From Bacteroidota bacterium (lineage in GTDB: Bacteria; Bacteroidota; Bacteroidia; Bacteroidales; JAADJA01): a stretch of 17,261 bases of DNA. The notes beneath the pieces were generated by a model. The model saw only the letters and a program-made list of their open reading frames with translations. It did no database searches and had not been told where the DNA came from. The stretch lies in assembly GCA_024278155.1 (NCBI GenBank), contig JAJRTT010000178.1, positions 1 to 17,261 on the forward strand. The letters run 5' to 3'. The position numbers and the translations under genes are program-made. Each line of letters starts with the position of its first letter. The first letter of the stretch is position 1. Positions 1 through 6,829 of this stretch are shown piece by piece.

Positions 1-1005
1 GCCATGATGTTCGACACAAAAGCGATGAAACCTTTGTACCGGTTGAAAATGGGTAACCCGGGGAGTTCTTTTGCTTTCGAAATCGCAAAAAATATTGGTT
101 TCCCAAAACAGGTTTTGAAAAAGGCCGAAAACAAAACCGGGAAAAAACAATTGGATTTTGATGCACAGCTTCAGCAGTTGGAAACAGAAAAAAGGGAATT
201 GGCCAAAAAGCAGCAGAAATATGAAATTGCGGATGATTTCCTGAGCGAAATGATCGATAAATATGAGAAATTACTGAAAGATATAAGGTCCAAAAAAAGC
301 GAAATCATCAGTAATGCGGGAATTGAGGCAGCCCGCTTGTTGAAGTCGTCCAATAAATTGATCGAAAATACGATCAGGGAAATAAAAGAGGCAGGGGCAG
401 AAAAACAGAAGACGAAGATTTTGAGGAAACAATTGGAAGATAAGTCAAAGGAGTTGGAAATGAAAGCCCAAACAGAAAAGAAATCTGTTGCAAAAGTAAA
501 ACCCAAGGAATCAAAACCTATAGAGCCTCAAATTTCCAGACCTATTGCAAAAGGGGATACGGTGAAAATACTGGATCAGGGAGTGAGCGGCGAAGTGATC
601 GAAAGAAAAGGGGAAGATGTGATCGTGGAATTCAATTCGGTGAGGTTGCGGACAACCGTTGATAAACTGGAGAAAACCAAAAGTGGAGCGAAACCCGGGA
701 TTTCCAGATCGAACAGGAGGGGGCGGCAATTAATGGACCAGCTCAATGACAAAATGGCCAATTTCAAACTTCAGGTGGATGTGCGCGGCAAAAGGGGGGA
801 AGAAGCCATGTCGGAGATCAGACAGTATATCGACGATTGTATTTTGTTGGGCATTTCCGAAGTGAAGGTATTACATGGCAAAGGCTACGGCATCCTACGG
901 CAACTGATACATGATTATTTGAAAACGGTTTCCCAGATTAAATCATTTGGTGATGAACATATTGAGCGGGGCGGGAATGGTATTACCGTAGTGAAATTTC
1001 ATTAA
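1..1005 (+). CDS. mutS2: Endonuclease MutS2, C-terminal part (5' end outside window)
   Basis: The reading frame is open from the left edge, so the true start and the mismatch-binding and most of the ATPase domains lie outside the window. About 334 residues are visible. They begin with the end of the ATPase region (LKMGNPGSSFAFEIAKNIG), followed by a long Lys/Glu-rich coiled coil (roughly visible residues 40-170). A KOW-like beta segment follows (GDTVKILDQGVSGEVIERKG), then a C-terminal Smr domain with DVRG and HGKGYGILR, the usual Smr nuclease motifs. MutS2 proteins are known to act in recombination control or in rescue of collided ribosomes; which role applies here cannot be read from the sequence. 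The gene ends with TAA and is followed by an intergenic palindrome, so it is probably the last gene of its transcript. Confidence 0.93.
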   Translation, partial: AMMFDTKAMKPLYRLKMGNPGSSFAFEIAKNIGFPKQVLKKAENKTGKKQLDFDAQLQQLETEKRELAKKQQKYEIADDFLSEMIDKYEKLLKDIRSKKSEIISNAGIEAARLLKSSNKLIENTIREIKEAGAEKQKTKILRKQLEDKSKELEMKAQTEKKSVAKVKPKESKPIEPQISRPIAKGDTVKILDQGVSGEVIERKGEDVIVEFNSVRLRTTVDKLEKTKSGAKPGISRSNRRGRQLMDQLNDKMANFKLQVDVRGKRGEEAMSEIRQYIDDCILLGISEVKVLHGKGYGILRQLIHDYLKTVSQIKSFGDEHIERGGNGITVVKFH

Positions 1006-1049
1006 ATGTTAATCATAAGTTGATTTTCAAAAGGATTTGAATATAGTAT

Positions 1050-1079
1050 GCAGTATGCAGTTTGCAAACTGCATACTGC
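1050..1079. repeat. Perfect 30-base palindrome (dispersed intergenic repeat, copy 1)
   Basis: The left arm GCAGTATGCAGTTTG (1050-1064) is the exact reverse complement of the right arm CAAACTGCATACTGC (1065-1079), with no spacer. A further AGTATGC unit precedes it at 1045-1051, so the core looks built from short tandem units. A related copy lies at 2035-2055. The pair flanks the two thioredoxin genes. It may also act as a bidirectional terminator, but no T-run follows. Confidence 0.8.
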
Positions 1080-1166
1080 CAACTATTAACACACAGATGC
1101 AAAAAATACAATTTCATTATAGTTTTCGTCTTTTAACCTCTGAGAAAAATACTTTTCCATTGGCAC

Positions 1167-1174
1167 TAATTTTG
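1167..1174 (+). promoter_or_regulatory. Bacteroidota-type -7 element before the first thioredoxin
   Basis: TAATTTTG matches TAnnTTTG. No TTTG stands at the usual 19-base distance upstream, so the -33 box is weak. Transcription would begin near 1181. That is downstream of the ATG at 1177 and upstream of the ATG at 1192, which favours the second start. Confidence 0.45.
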
Positions 1175-1191
1175 ATATGCCCAGCGCTTCA

Positions 1192-1524
1192 ATGTCAGAG
1201 TCAGAAGAAAACAGACATATCGTTTTAAATTATCCCAACTTTGACGAGGTAGTAAGCAACTCTTTTATCCTTGTTGACTTTTGGGCAGAGTGGTGCCAGC
1301 CTTGTAAGGTTTTGGATCCTGTTCTGTCTGACATAGCGAATGAGTTCGGAGGAAAGTTGAAAATAGGAAAAGTAAACGTGGACGATAACCGGGCCTTGGC
1401 AACAAAATACGGAGTGATGAACATCCCAACCCTGATTTTGTTTAAAAACGGAAAAAGGCTCGAACAGATCACGGGCCTTCATCCCAAAGAGCGAATTTTG
1501 AGTATAATAAATAAATATCTTTAA
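1192..1524 (+). CDS. trxA: Thioredoxin (soluble)
   Basis: This is a 110-residue single-domain thioredoxin, the normal family length. The active site is W34-C35-Q-P-C38, in the usual context VDFWAEWCQPCK, and the cis-proline is P79 in MNIPTLILF. There is no signal peptide or membrane segment, so it should act in the cytoplasm as a disulfide reductant fed by thioredoxin reductase, which is not in this window. An ATG at 1177 would add five residues. I prefer 1192 because a TAnnTTTG box at 1167-1174 places the transcript start near 1181. The next gene starts two bases after the stop, so the two thioredoxins are co-transcribed and perhaps translationally coupled. Confidence 0.92.
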   Translation: MSESEENRHIVLNYPNFDEVVSNSFILVDFWAEWCQPCKVLDPVLSDIANEFGGKLKIGKVNVDDNRALATKYGVMNIPTLILFKNGKRLEQITGLHPKERILSIINKYL

Positions 1525-1526
1525 GA

Positions 1527-1961
1527 ATGGAATTACAAACGGCAGAATTTGGAAACACGGTAGCCATAGCCATAGCGGTACTGGTTATTGGTTTTATTTT
1601 TTATAATTTTTTAAAAACAAGAAAAAGGATGAGTGCCCCGCCTTCGGAGAACGTGAAAATACTTACCGATGACAATTTCAAACAAACAATCAGTACCGGT
1701 GTAACGCTCGTTGATTTTTGGGCGCAATGGTGTGCTCCTTGCAGGGTTCAAGGGCCCATCATTGACGAATTGGCCGATGAAATTGGCGACAAGGCCAACA
1801 TCAGCAAACTTGACATCGACCATAACAAGAAAACAGCCCAAATGCTGGGTATACAAAGTATCCCGACACTGATGCTTTTCAAAAACGGGAAAGTGATCCA
1901 GAAATTTGTTGGCGTAAAACCCAAGGGGCAATTATTAAAAGCTGTTACTGCACAATTGTAA
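1527..1961 (+). CDS. Membrane-anchored thioredoxin
   Basis: The protein has 144 residues. An N-terminal hydrophobic segment (about 10-29) is followed by the positive stretch KTRKR. A thioredoxin domain then has C69-A-P-C72 in VDFWAQWCAPCR and a cis-proline at P113 in SIPTLMLF. The positive residues directly after the helix suggest, by the positive-inside rule, that the thioredoxin domain faces the cytoplasm. This is inference; a periplasmic orientation would make it a disulfide exchange protein for exported substrates. It starts two bases after the preceding soluble thioredoxin, an arrangement that suggests duplication followed by gain of an anchor. The anchor segment is the main difference between the two copies. 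Confidence 0.88.
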   Translation: MELQTAEFGNTVAIAIAVLVIGFIFYNFLKTRKRMSAPPSENVKILTDDNFKQTISTGVTLVDFWAQWCAPCRVQGPIIDELADEIGDKANISKLDIDHNKKTAQMLGIQSIPTLMLFKNGKVIQKFVGVKPKGQLLKAVTAQL

Positions 1962-2034
1962 AACTTAGGTTTTATTGGATTAACAGATGGACGTTGCATT
2001 GTATGTTGTCGAGAAGCAATAGTTGGCAATAGGT

Positions 2035-2055
2035 AGTTTGCAAATTACATACTGC
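2035..2055. repeat. Degenerate copy 2 of the intergenic palindromic repeat
   Basis: These 21 bases match 1059-1079 with two mismatches (AGTTTGCAAATTACATACTGC is the copy 2 pattern in two parts, AGTTTGCAAATTACATACT then GC). The surrounding sequence (AGTTGGCAATAGG before, TTACCGCAAACT after) forms a looser inverted repeat. It lies in the 179-base gap between the second thioredoxin and the DUF6132-like gene. Confidence 0.6.
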
Positions 2056-2140
2056 TTACCGCAAACTTTGATTACTTAGTATTAGTTTAAATCCGTAAAC
2101 ATATAGGATTGGTTATTTCTGATAAAATAGAAAATCATTT

Positions 2141-2380
2141 ATGGAAGAAAATCAAAATAAAAAAGGCAAGTTATTTGGTAAAATCCCATACTTGACTGTA
2201 ATTGGGGTTGTAGTGGGAATAATTGGTGGATATTTATATTATTCACAGATTGGTTGCAATTCCGGGACTTGTGCCATAACTTCCAATCCGTACATGAGCA
2301 TGGGCTGGGGAGGCGCAATGGGATACCTCGTTTTTGATATGTTCAACGGGAAGAAAAAGGACAAAAAGGAAAATTCTTAA
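2141..2380 (+). CDS. Small DUF6132-like membrane protein
   Basis: The protein has 79 residues: a charged N-terminus, a first transmembrane segment (about 17-34), a short loop with the signature G-C39-N-S-G-T-C44-x-I-T-S-N-P-Y, a second hydrophobic segment (about 55-69), and a Lys-rich tail. The CxSGTC-ITSNPY loop is what I recognise from the DUF6132 family of Bacteroidota; its function is unknown to me. The two conserved cysteines five residues apart in an extra-membrane loop suggest redox or metal chemistry. The location just after a membrane-anchored thioredoxin fits a redox partnership, but a 179-base gap with a repeat separates them, so co-transcription is not certain. Confidence 0.72.
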   Translation: MEENQNKKGKLFGKIPYLTVIGVVVGIIGGYLYYSQIGCNSGTCAITSNPYMSMGWGGAMGYLVFDMFNGKKKDKKENS

Positions 2381-2420
2381 TCAGGGAAAATTTCCTTGAC
2401 AACAAAATAACAATTGACGC

Positions 2421-2774
2421 TTATCCCTTTTCCAACAACTCCTTCTGTGCTTTCGTTAGTTTCGAAATCACCAAATCATAAGAATCATCTACCCAGGAAT
2501 AAACCAATGGATCGTCCAATAATTCATCCGGGCTAACTGTGTTCCAGTGCTTTTTGCTCATATGGTATCCGGGCTTCACGGCTGGATAATGTTCGCGGAG
2601 TTCAATTGCTTTGTGAGGTTCGCACTTCAGGTTGATACTGAAATCGCTATCCGTGGGCATCAGGGCAAATATTTTTCCCACGACCTTGAAAACAAGTATG
2701 GTTTCATCAAATGGAAAACCTTCGGTCACCCCTTTTTTTGACAGGCAATAATTCCTTAGTTCTTCAATGTTCAT
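2421..2774 (-). CDS. MmcQ/YjbR family protein
   Basis: This 117-residue protein matches the MmcQ/YjbR pattern over its full length. It starts MNIEELRNYCLSKKGVTEGF, has FPFDETILVFKVVGKIFAL, the NLKCEP segment, the PGYHMSKKHWNTV segment, and the final helices with LVISKLTKAQKELL. Family members are about 115-120 residues, have a CyaY-like fold, and are often called DNA-binding, although the biochemical role is poorly defined. The gene is convergent with the DUF6132-like gene and divergent from the carboxyltransferase gene. A TATATTTG box at 2798-2805 may serve as its -7 element. Confidence 0.88.
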   Translation of the reverse strand: MNIEELRNYCLSKKGVTEGFPFDETILVFKVVGKIFALMPTDSDFSINLKCEPHKAIELREHYPAVKPGYHMSKKHWNTVSPDELLDDPLVYSWVDDSYDLVISKLTKAQKELLEKG

Positions 2775-2797
2775 GGTTTTTTTGAGGGCTAATTTAA

Positions 2798-2805
2798 CAA
2801 ATATA
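2798..2805 (-). promoter_or_regulatory. Possible -7 element for the MmcQ/YjbR gene
   Basis: On the minus strand this reads TATATTTG, a match to TAnnTTTG, 24 bases upstream of the ATG at 2774. No TTG is seen at the usual distance, so only half of the promoter is recognisable. Confidence 0.4.
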
Positions 2806-2924
2806 GTTTTTCGGGGTTTGTTTTTTTTTCAATTGGGTTTGTAGTTTGTTTTTTAAAGTACATTTGTGCCCCGTTTTTAGGTCGAAAAAAGTCAATTCTT
2901 TTAAAAATGAGTTGATAAAAAAAA

Positions 2925-2955
2925 TTGATATTAATATTTATTTAGACTAATTTTG
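2925..2955 (+). promoter_or_regulatory. Promoter of the carboxyltransferase / biotin carrier operon
   Basis: TTG at 2925-2927 as the -33 core, then 20 bases, then TAATTTTG (2948-2955), which fits TAnnTTTG. Transcription would begin near 2962, giving a leader of about 130 bases before the ATG at 3096. That is long for a simple leader and it contains the hairpin at 2998-3045. Confidence 0.55.
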
Positions 2956-2997
2956 CATTAAATTGGGGAATGTTTTTTTTAGTTTATCAGGTTATAT

Positions 2998-3045
2998 GTT
3001 TTGTTGAACCCGTTTTTCCGTTCTTTAGAGCCCATTCAACAAAAC
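2998..3045 (+). promoter_or_regulatory. Leader hairpin before the carboxyltransferase gene
   Basis: GTTTTGTTGAA (2998-3008) and TTCAACAAAAC (3035-3045) are perfect reverse complements, with a 26-base loop between them. No T-run follows the right arm, so this is not a standard terminator. It lies wholly in the inferred leader, 50 bases before the start codon. A role in attenuation, transcript stability or protein binding is possible; none is shown. Confidence 0.5.
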
Positions 3046-3095
3046 CCGGATTTCAGTTTGATTAGTCACATTTAAGCAACCAAAAAACAAATTTT

Positions 3096-4643
3096 ATGGG
3101 TCTGAAACAAAAAACAGCCGATCTCAAAAAGCGTATGCGCGAAGCGGTAAAAGGTGGTGGGACGAAAGCTATTGAGAAACAGAAAGCAATTGGTAAAAAG
3201 ACTGCCCGCGAAAGGATACTTGCAATCCTTGATCCCAAGTCGTTTCACGAATACGATATGTTTGTAAAACATGCAGGGACCGATTTCAACATGGACAAAA
3301 AGTTCCTGCCAGGTGATGGTGTTATTACCGGAACGGGCACTATCAGCGGCCATCCCGTATGTATATATGCACAGGATTTTACAGTGGCCGGGGGTTCGCT
3401 TGGATGGGCACATGCCAAAAAGATAACCAAGATCATGGATCACGCCATGAAATTGAAAATCCCGATTATCGGGATCAACGATTCAGGCGGAGCCCGTATC
3501 CAGGAAGGGGTGAATGCACTGGCTGGTTACGGTGAAATTTTTTATCGGAATACCCAGGCATCGGGTGTAATCCCGCAAATTTCGGTCATTCTCGGGCCTT
3601 GTGCCGGAGGTGCGGTTTATTCGCCTGCACTTACCGATTTTGTTTTTGTGGTGGACGGCGTTTCAAAAATGTTCATTACCGGTCCCGAAGTCATCAAAAC
3701 GGTTTTGGGCGAGGAAATCTCCATGGAAGACCTTGGTGGGGCAAAAGTTCATTGTGAAACTACCGGCAATGCACATTTCTATGCCAAGGACGAAGAAGAG
3801 TGTTTTTATCAGATCAAGGAACTGGTAAGCTTTATCCCCTGGAACAATGAGATTAAGGCAACCCCTTATCCAAAAAAATCGCCCAAAACAAAAAAATACA
3901 ATATCCCGGATATAATTCCTGCCGATCCTCGTCAACCTTATGATGTAAGGCATATTATTAAAGCGATTACCGATGATTCCGAGTTTTTTGAAATCCAGGA
4001 ACTGTTTGCTGCCAATATTGTAATTGGCTTTGGGCGTATCTCAGGTCAAACTGTTGGCTTTGTGGCCAATCAGCCACTGGTACTTGCCGGTGTCCTTGAT
4101 GTGGATTCATCCGATAAGGGGGCACGTTTTATCCGCTATTGCGATTCGTTCAACATTCCCCTTGTTACCTTGGTTGACCTTCCGGGATATTTACCTGGAG
4201 TTGATCAGGAACATGCAGGTGTTATCCGTCACGGGGCCAAATTGCTGTATGCTTATTCTGAGGCCACAGTTCCAAAGATTACTGTTATCATGCGGAAAGC
4301 TTACGGTGGTGGTTATATTGCAATGTGTTCGGCCCATTTGCGCGCTGACTTTGTGTGTGCCTGGCCAACGGCCGAGATTGCCGTTATGGGTCCCGAAGGT
4401 GCGGCAAACATTATTTTCAGGAATGAAATCAAGAATGCCGAAGACCCTGACGATATGCGTAAACAAAAGGTGAAGGAGTACAAGAACAAATTCGCCAACC
4501 CTTATGTGGCTGCTGCTTATGGATATGTTGATGCGGTTATCGAACCCTTTGAAACCAGGAAGTTTATCGTGCATGCCCTTGAAGTTTCCGATCATAAGGA
4601 TATTATCGGGCCCAAAAAGAAGCATGGTATTCCTCCGTTTTAA
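3096..4643 (+). CDS. Acyl-CoA carboxylase carboxyltransferase subunit (propionyl-CoA carboxylase beta / methylmalonyl-CoA decarboxylase alpha type)
   Basis: The protein has 515 residues, the usual length for PccB/MmdA. Two crotonase-fold halves are visible. The N half has GGARIQEGV (about 130) and the oxyanion-hole glycines GPCAGGAVYS (167-176). The C half has PGYLPGVDQEHAGVIRHGAK, the second glycine set AYGGGYIAM (402-410), and WPTAEIAVMGPEGA. The family transfers carboxyl groups between biotin on a carrier protein and propionyl-CoA or methylmalonyl-CoA. Sequence alone does not separate a carboxylase from a Na+-pumping decarboxylase. The next gene encodes a biotin carrier protein, but no biotin carboxylase and no OadB/MmdB membrane subunit is nearby, so partners must be encoded elsewhere. 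Confidence 0.92.
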   Translation: MGLKQKTADLKKRMREAVKGGGTKAIEKQKAIGKKTARERILAILDPKSFHEYDMFVKHAGTDFNMDKKFLPGDGVITGTGTISGHPVCIYAQDFTVAGGSLGWAHAKKITKIMDHAMKLKIPIIGINDSGGARIQEGVNALAGYGEIFYRNTQASGVIPQISVILGPCAGGAVYSPALTDFVFVVDGVSKMFITGPEVIKTVLGEEISMEDLGGAKVHCETTGNAHFYAKDEEECFYQIKELVSFIPWNNEIKATPYPKKSPKTKKYNIPDIIPADPRQPYDVRHIIKAITDDSEFFEIQELFAANIVIGFGRISGQTVGFVANQPLVLAGVLDVDSSDKGARFIRYCDSFNIPLVTLVDLPGYLPGVDQEHAGVIRHGAKLLYAYSEATVPKITVIMRKAYGGGYIAMCSAHLRADFVCAWPTAEIAVMGPEGAANIIFRNEIKNAEDPDDMRKQKVKEYKNKFANPYVAAAYGYVDAVIEPFETRKFIVHALEVSDHKDIIGPKKKHGIPPF

Positions 4644-4693
4644 AATCTGGAAGATTGGATTTTTAATTGATTTGTTTATTCTAACTTTTTTTT

Positions 4694-5038
4694 ATGGAAA
4701 CTATAAAAGAGAAACCTGTGGAAACAAAACGACATTCATATAAAAGTTTACTCGTTGAGAATATAAAATACCGTACCCATCTTACCAAGAAGTACATAAA
4801 CCGGACACTATATAAGCCTGTTGACGAAAAGATGGTCTGTGTTTTTATCCCCGGTACGATAAAGAAAATATTTGTGAAAAAAGGGAGAAAGGTAAAAGAA
4901 GGCGATCGTTTGCTTGTTTTTGAAGCAATGAAAATGAACAACGATATCCTGTCGCCAATTGATGGGGTTGTTGAGAGCGTGAACGTGAAGGTTGGCGATA
5001 AAGTGACCAAGCAGCAGGTAATAATCGAGTTAAAATAG
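4694..5038 (+). CDS. Biotin carboxyl carrier protein
   Basis: The protein has 114 residues. The C-terminal part (about 45-114) is a biotinyl/lipoyl domain with the biotinylation motif E77-A-M-K80-M; K80 is the expected biotin attachment site. The conserved PGTI and SPIDGVV turns are also present. The first 45 residues are basic and of no family I know, and there is no proline/alanine-rich linker. The gene starts 50 bases after the carboxyltransferase stop on the same strand, so the carrier most likely delivers carboxybiotin to that subunit. The stop is 23 bases before the next gene, which suggests that the exported thioredoxin-like gene is on the same transcript. Confidence 0.88.
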   Translation: METIKEKPVETKRHSYKSLLVENIKYRTHLTKKYINRTLYKPVDEKMVCVFIPGTIKKIFVKKGRKVKEGDRLLVFEAMKMNNDILSPIDGVVESVNVKVGDKVTKQQVIIELK

Positions 5039-5061
5039 ATATTTACTAATAAAGTATTGGA

Positions 5062-5571
5062 ATGAAGTTGAAGTTTTTATCATCTCTATTGGGATTGCTG
5101 ATTGTTTCCTCTATAAGTTTTGCCCAAAATGATAGCATTGTTGCCGATAATGCCGAACCTGCTTATTTGTGTGGTACTGTTGAAAGAAGTGCTTTGCAGA
5201 CCGGCGATTTTGGGGATTTGTTTTTTGAGGAATACGCAAATTACAAACCCGACCAGGATATTTTGAATAAGTTGAAGAAGGATTTGTTTTCGCATACACT
5301 TACAGTTGTTTTGGGGACATGGTGCCAAGATAGCCAGGAACAAGTCCCACGAATGTACAAGGTTTTGGATAAAATGGATTATAACACTTCTTTGATCCGG
5401 CTTATATGCGTAGATAAAGAAAAAACCGGATGTGATACCGATGTTTCCGGTTTGAATATTGAAAGGGTTCCGACTTTTATTTTTTATGAAGATGGAAATG
5501 AGGTTGGCAGGATTGTTGAAACACCGGAACATACCCTTGAAAAGGACATGTTGAAAATTCTTTCCAAATAA
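5062..5571 (+). CDS. Exported thioredoxin-like protein with a CxxS active site
   Basis: The protein has 169 residues. Residues 1-21 form a clear signal peptide (basic start, hydrophobic core, likely cleavage after SFA), so the mature protein should be periplasmic. The thioredoxin-like core has GTW-C88-Q-D-S91, meaning the resolving cysteine is replaced by serine, and a cis-proline at P137 in ERVPTFIFY. Two other cysteines (C116, C124) lie between these elements. A monothiol protein cannot act as an ordinary disulfide reductase on its own. Possible roles are disulfide isomerase-like trapping of thiols or a glutathione/peroxide-linked function, but the substrate is unknown. It follows the biotin carrier gene by 23 bases, and panC starts 49 bases later, so it may sit in a longer operon. 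Confidence 0.8.
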   Translation: MKLKFLSSLLGLLIVSSISFAQNDSIVADNAEPAYLCGTVERSALQTGDFGDLFFEEYANYKPDQDILNKLKKDLFSHTLTVVLGTWCQDSQEQVPRMYKVLDKMDYNTSLIRLICVDKEKTGCDTDVSGLNIERVPTFIFYEDGNEVGRIVETPEHTLEKDMLKILSK

Positions 5572-5620
5572 CTTTCCCCATCGCTGAATTCTCAAAAATA
5601 CCTCAAAAGAAGATTGGACA

Positions 5621-6466
5621 ATGAAAATTTTTACTACCGTTGATGAAATAAAACCCCATCTTAAAACAATAAGGGACGAGGGCAAAACGATTGGTTTTGT
5701 CCCAACAATGGGCGCACTTCATGAAGGGCATTTGTCACTCATCAGGGAAGCCCAACAGGATTCCGATTATGTGGTAGCAAGTATTTTTGTGAACCCAGAA
5801 CAATTCAATAACAAGGAAGACCTTGAAAAATACCCCCGTACAAAAAAAACGGATATTGCCAAGCTTGAAGAAGCGGAATGTGACGTTTTGTTTTATCCTT
5901 CTGCTGAGGAAATTTACCCAACGGAAGATGAAACCGTATTTGAATTTGGGAACCTCGACAAAGTAATGGAGGGGAAGTTCCGACCGGGTCATTTTCAGGG
6001 CGTTGCAAAAGTTGTGAAGAGGTTGTTTGATATTGTTGGACCGCAAAAGGCTTTCTTTGGGATGAAGGATTATCAACAAATGGTTATCATCCATAAACTT
6101 ACCAAAGATCACAATCTGCCTGTGGAGATTGTCCCCTGCCCAATTGTCAGGGAGGAAAACCAATTGGCCATGAGTTCCCGCAACGAAAGGCTTACAGAGC
6201 AACAAAGGAAGGAAGCCGCATTGATTTACAAGACTTTGAAAATGGTGAAAATCCAATCGGGGTTTATGCCTATTTTGGAAATGAAGGATACCGTTGAACG
6301 AAAGATCAACAAGAGCAAAATGATGCAACTCGAGTATTTTGAGATAGTGGATATGTATTCCCTTAAAATACTGAATGCCTGGGCCGAAAGCAACAATATT
6401 ATAGCCTGTATTGCAGTTAATGTTGGGGACGTGAGGTTAATAGACAATATGATATTATTTTCGTAA
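5621..6466 (+). CDS. panC: Pantothenate synthetase
   Basis: The protein has 281 residues, the normal length. It joins pantoate and beta-alanine using ATP, the last step of pantothenate synthesis in the cytoplasm. Visible signatures are FVPTMGALHEGH (PTMG 28-31, HEGH 34-37, the nucleotide-binding HxGH motif), the pantoate/ATP loop around GMKDYQQ (147-153) and the MSSRN motif (184-188) after CPIVRE. panD follows 12 bases after its stop, and that gene makes the beta-alanine substrate. panB, which makes the pantoate precursor, is not in the window. The start at 5621 gives the canonical N-terminus (MKIFTTVDEIK). Confidence 0.96.
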   Translation: MKIFTTVDEIKPHLKTIRDEGKTIGFVPTMGALHEGHLSLIREAQQDSDYVVASIFVNPEQFNNKEDLEKYPRTKKTDIAKLEEAECDVLFYPSAEEIYPTEDETVFEFGNLDKVMEGKFRPGHFQGVAKVVKRLFDIVGPQKAFFGMKDYQQMVIIHKLTKDHNLPVEIVPCPIVREENQLAMSSRNERLTEQQRKEAALIYKTLKMVKIQSGFMPILEMKDTVERKINKSKMMQLEYFEIVDMYSLKILNAWAESNNIIACIAVNVGDVRLIDNMILFS

Positions 6467-6471
6467 TTTTG
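6464..6471 (+). promoter_or_regulatory. Possible internal promoter element before panD
   Basis: TAATTTTG fits TAnnTTTG and overlaps the panC stop codon. It lies 8 bases before the panD ATG. No TTG is seen 19-20 bases upstream, so this may be chance. If real, transcripts would have almost no leader. Confidence 0.25.
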
Positions 6472-6478
6472 CCGCACT

Positions 6479-6826
6479 ATGCAAATAGAAGTACTAAAAT
6501 CGAAGATACACAAGGCCACCATCACGCAATCCGACCTTAATTACATCGGAAGCATTGCGATAGACGAGGATTTGATGGATGCGGCCAACCTCATCGAGAA
6601 TGAGCGGGTGCACATATACAATATCACGAATGGGGAGCGGCTTGATACATATGTAATACTTGGTGAGAGGGGCTCCGGGATTATTTCCCTGAACGGTGCC
6701 GCAGCCCGAAAAGTGGCCATAGGGGATAAGATAATCATTGTTTCTTACGCTTCCATGGATTTTGAAAAAGCCAAACAATTTAAACCCATCATCATTTTTC
6801 CTGATGATGATAACAAACTGAGATAA
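6479..6826 (+). CDS. panD: Aspartate 1-decarboxylase
   Basis: The protein has 115 residues. This pyruvoyl enzyme converts aspartate to beta-alanine, the second substrate of PanC encoded just upstream. The precursor is expected to cleave itself between G24 and S25 in Y22-I-G-S25, and S25 becomes the pyruvoyl group. Further family features are the VHIYNITNGERLDTYVI block and the GSGIISLNGAAAR segment. The next gene begins three bases after the panD stop, so transcription continues into the flippase-like gene. Confidence 0.96.
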   Translation: MQIEVLKSKIHKATITQSDLNYIGSIAIDEDLMDAANLIENERVHIYNITNGERLDTYVILGERGSGIISLNGAAARKVAIGDKIIIVSYASMDFEKAKQFKPIIIFPDDDNKLR

Positions 6827-6829
6827 TTT

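Larger units (their letters stand above)
2775..3095. other. 321-base divergent intergenic region with promoters and a leader hairpin
   Basis: This AT-rich gap separates two divergent genes. It holds a minus-strand -7 box (2798-2805), a plus-strand promoter (2925-2955), and an 11-base perfect inverted repeat in the leader of the carboxyltransferase gene (2998-3008 with 3035-3045). I see no reading frame or RNA gene I can name in it. Confidence 0.6.

Noticed and set aside
1177..1191. Upstream ATG adding five residues to the first thioredoxin
   Set aside because: The inferred transcript start near 1181 lies after this codon; the start at 1192 gives a normal N-terminus. The evidence is modest.
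1037..1228. A 63-residue plus-strand reading frame before the first thioredoxin
   Set aside because: It runs through the 30-base palindrome and overlaps the thioredoxin start; its composition looks like translated repeat sequence and it resembles no family I know.
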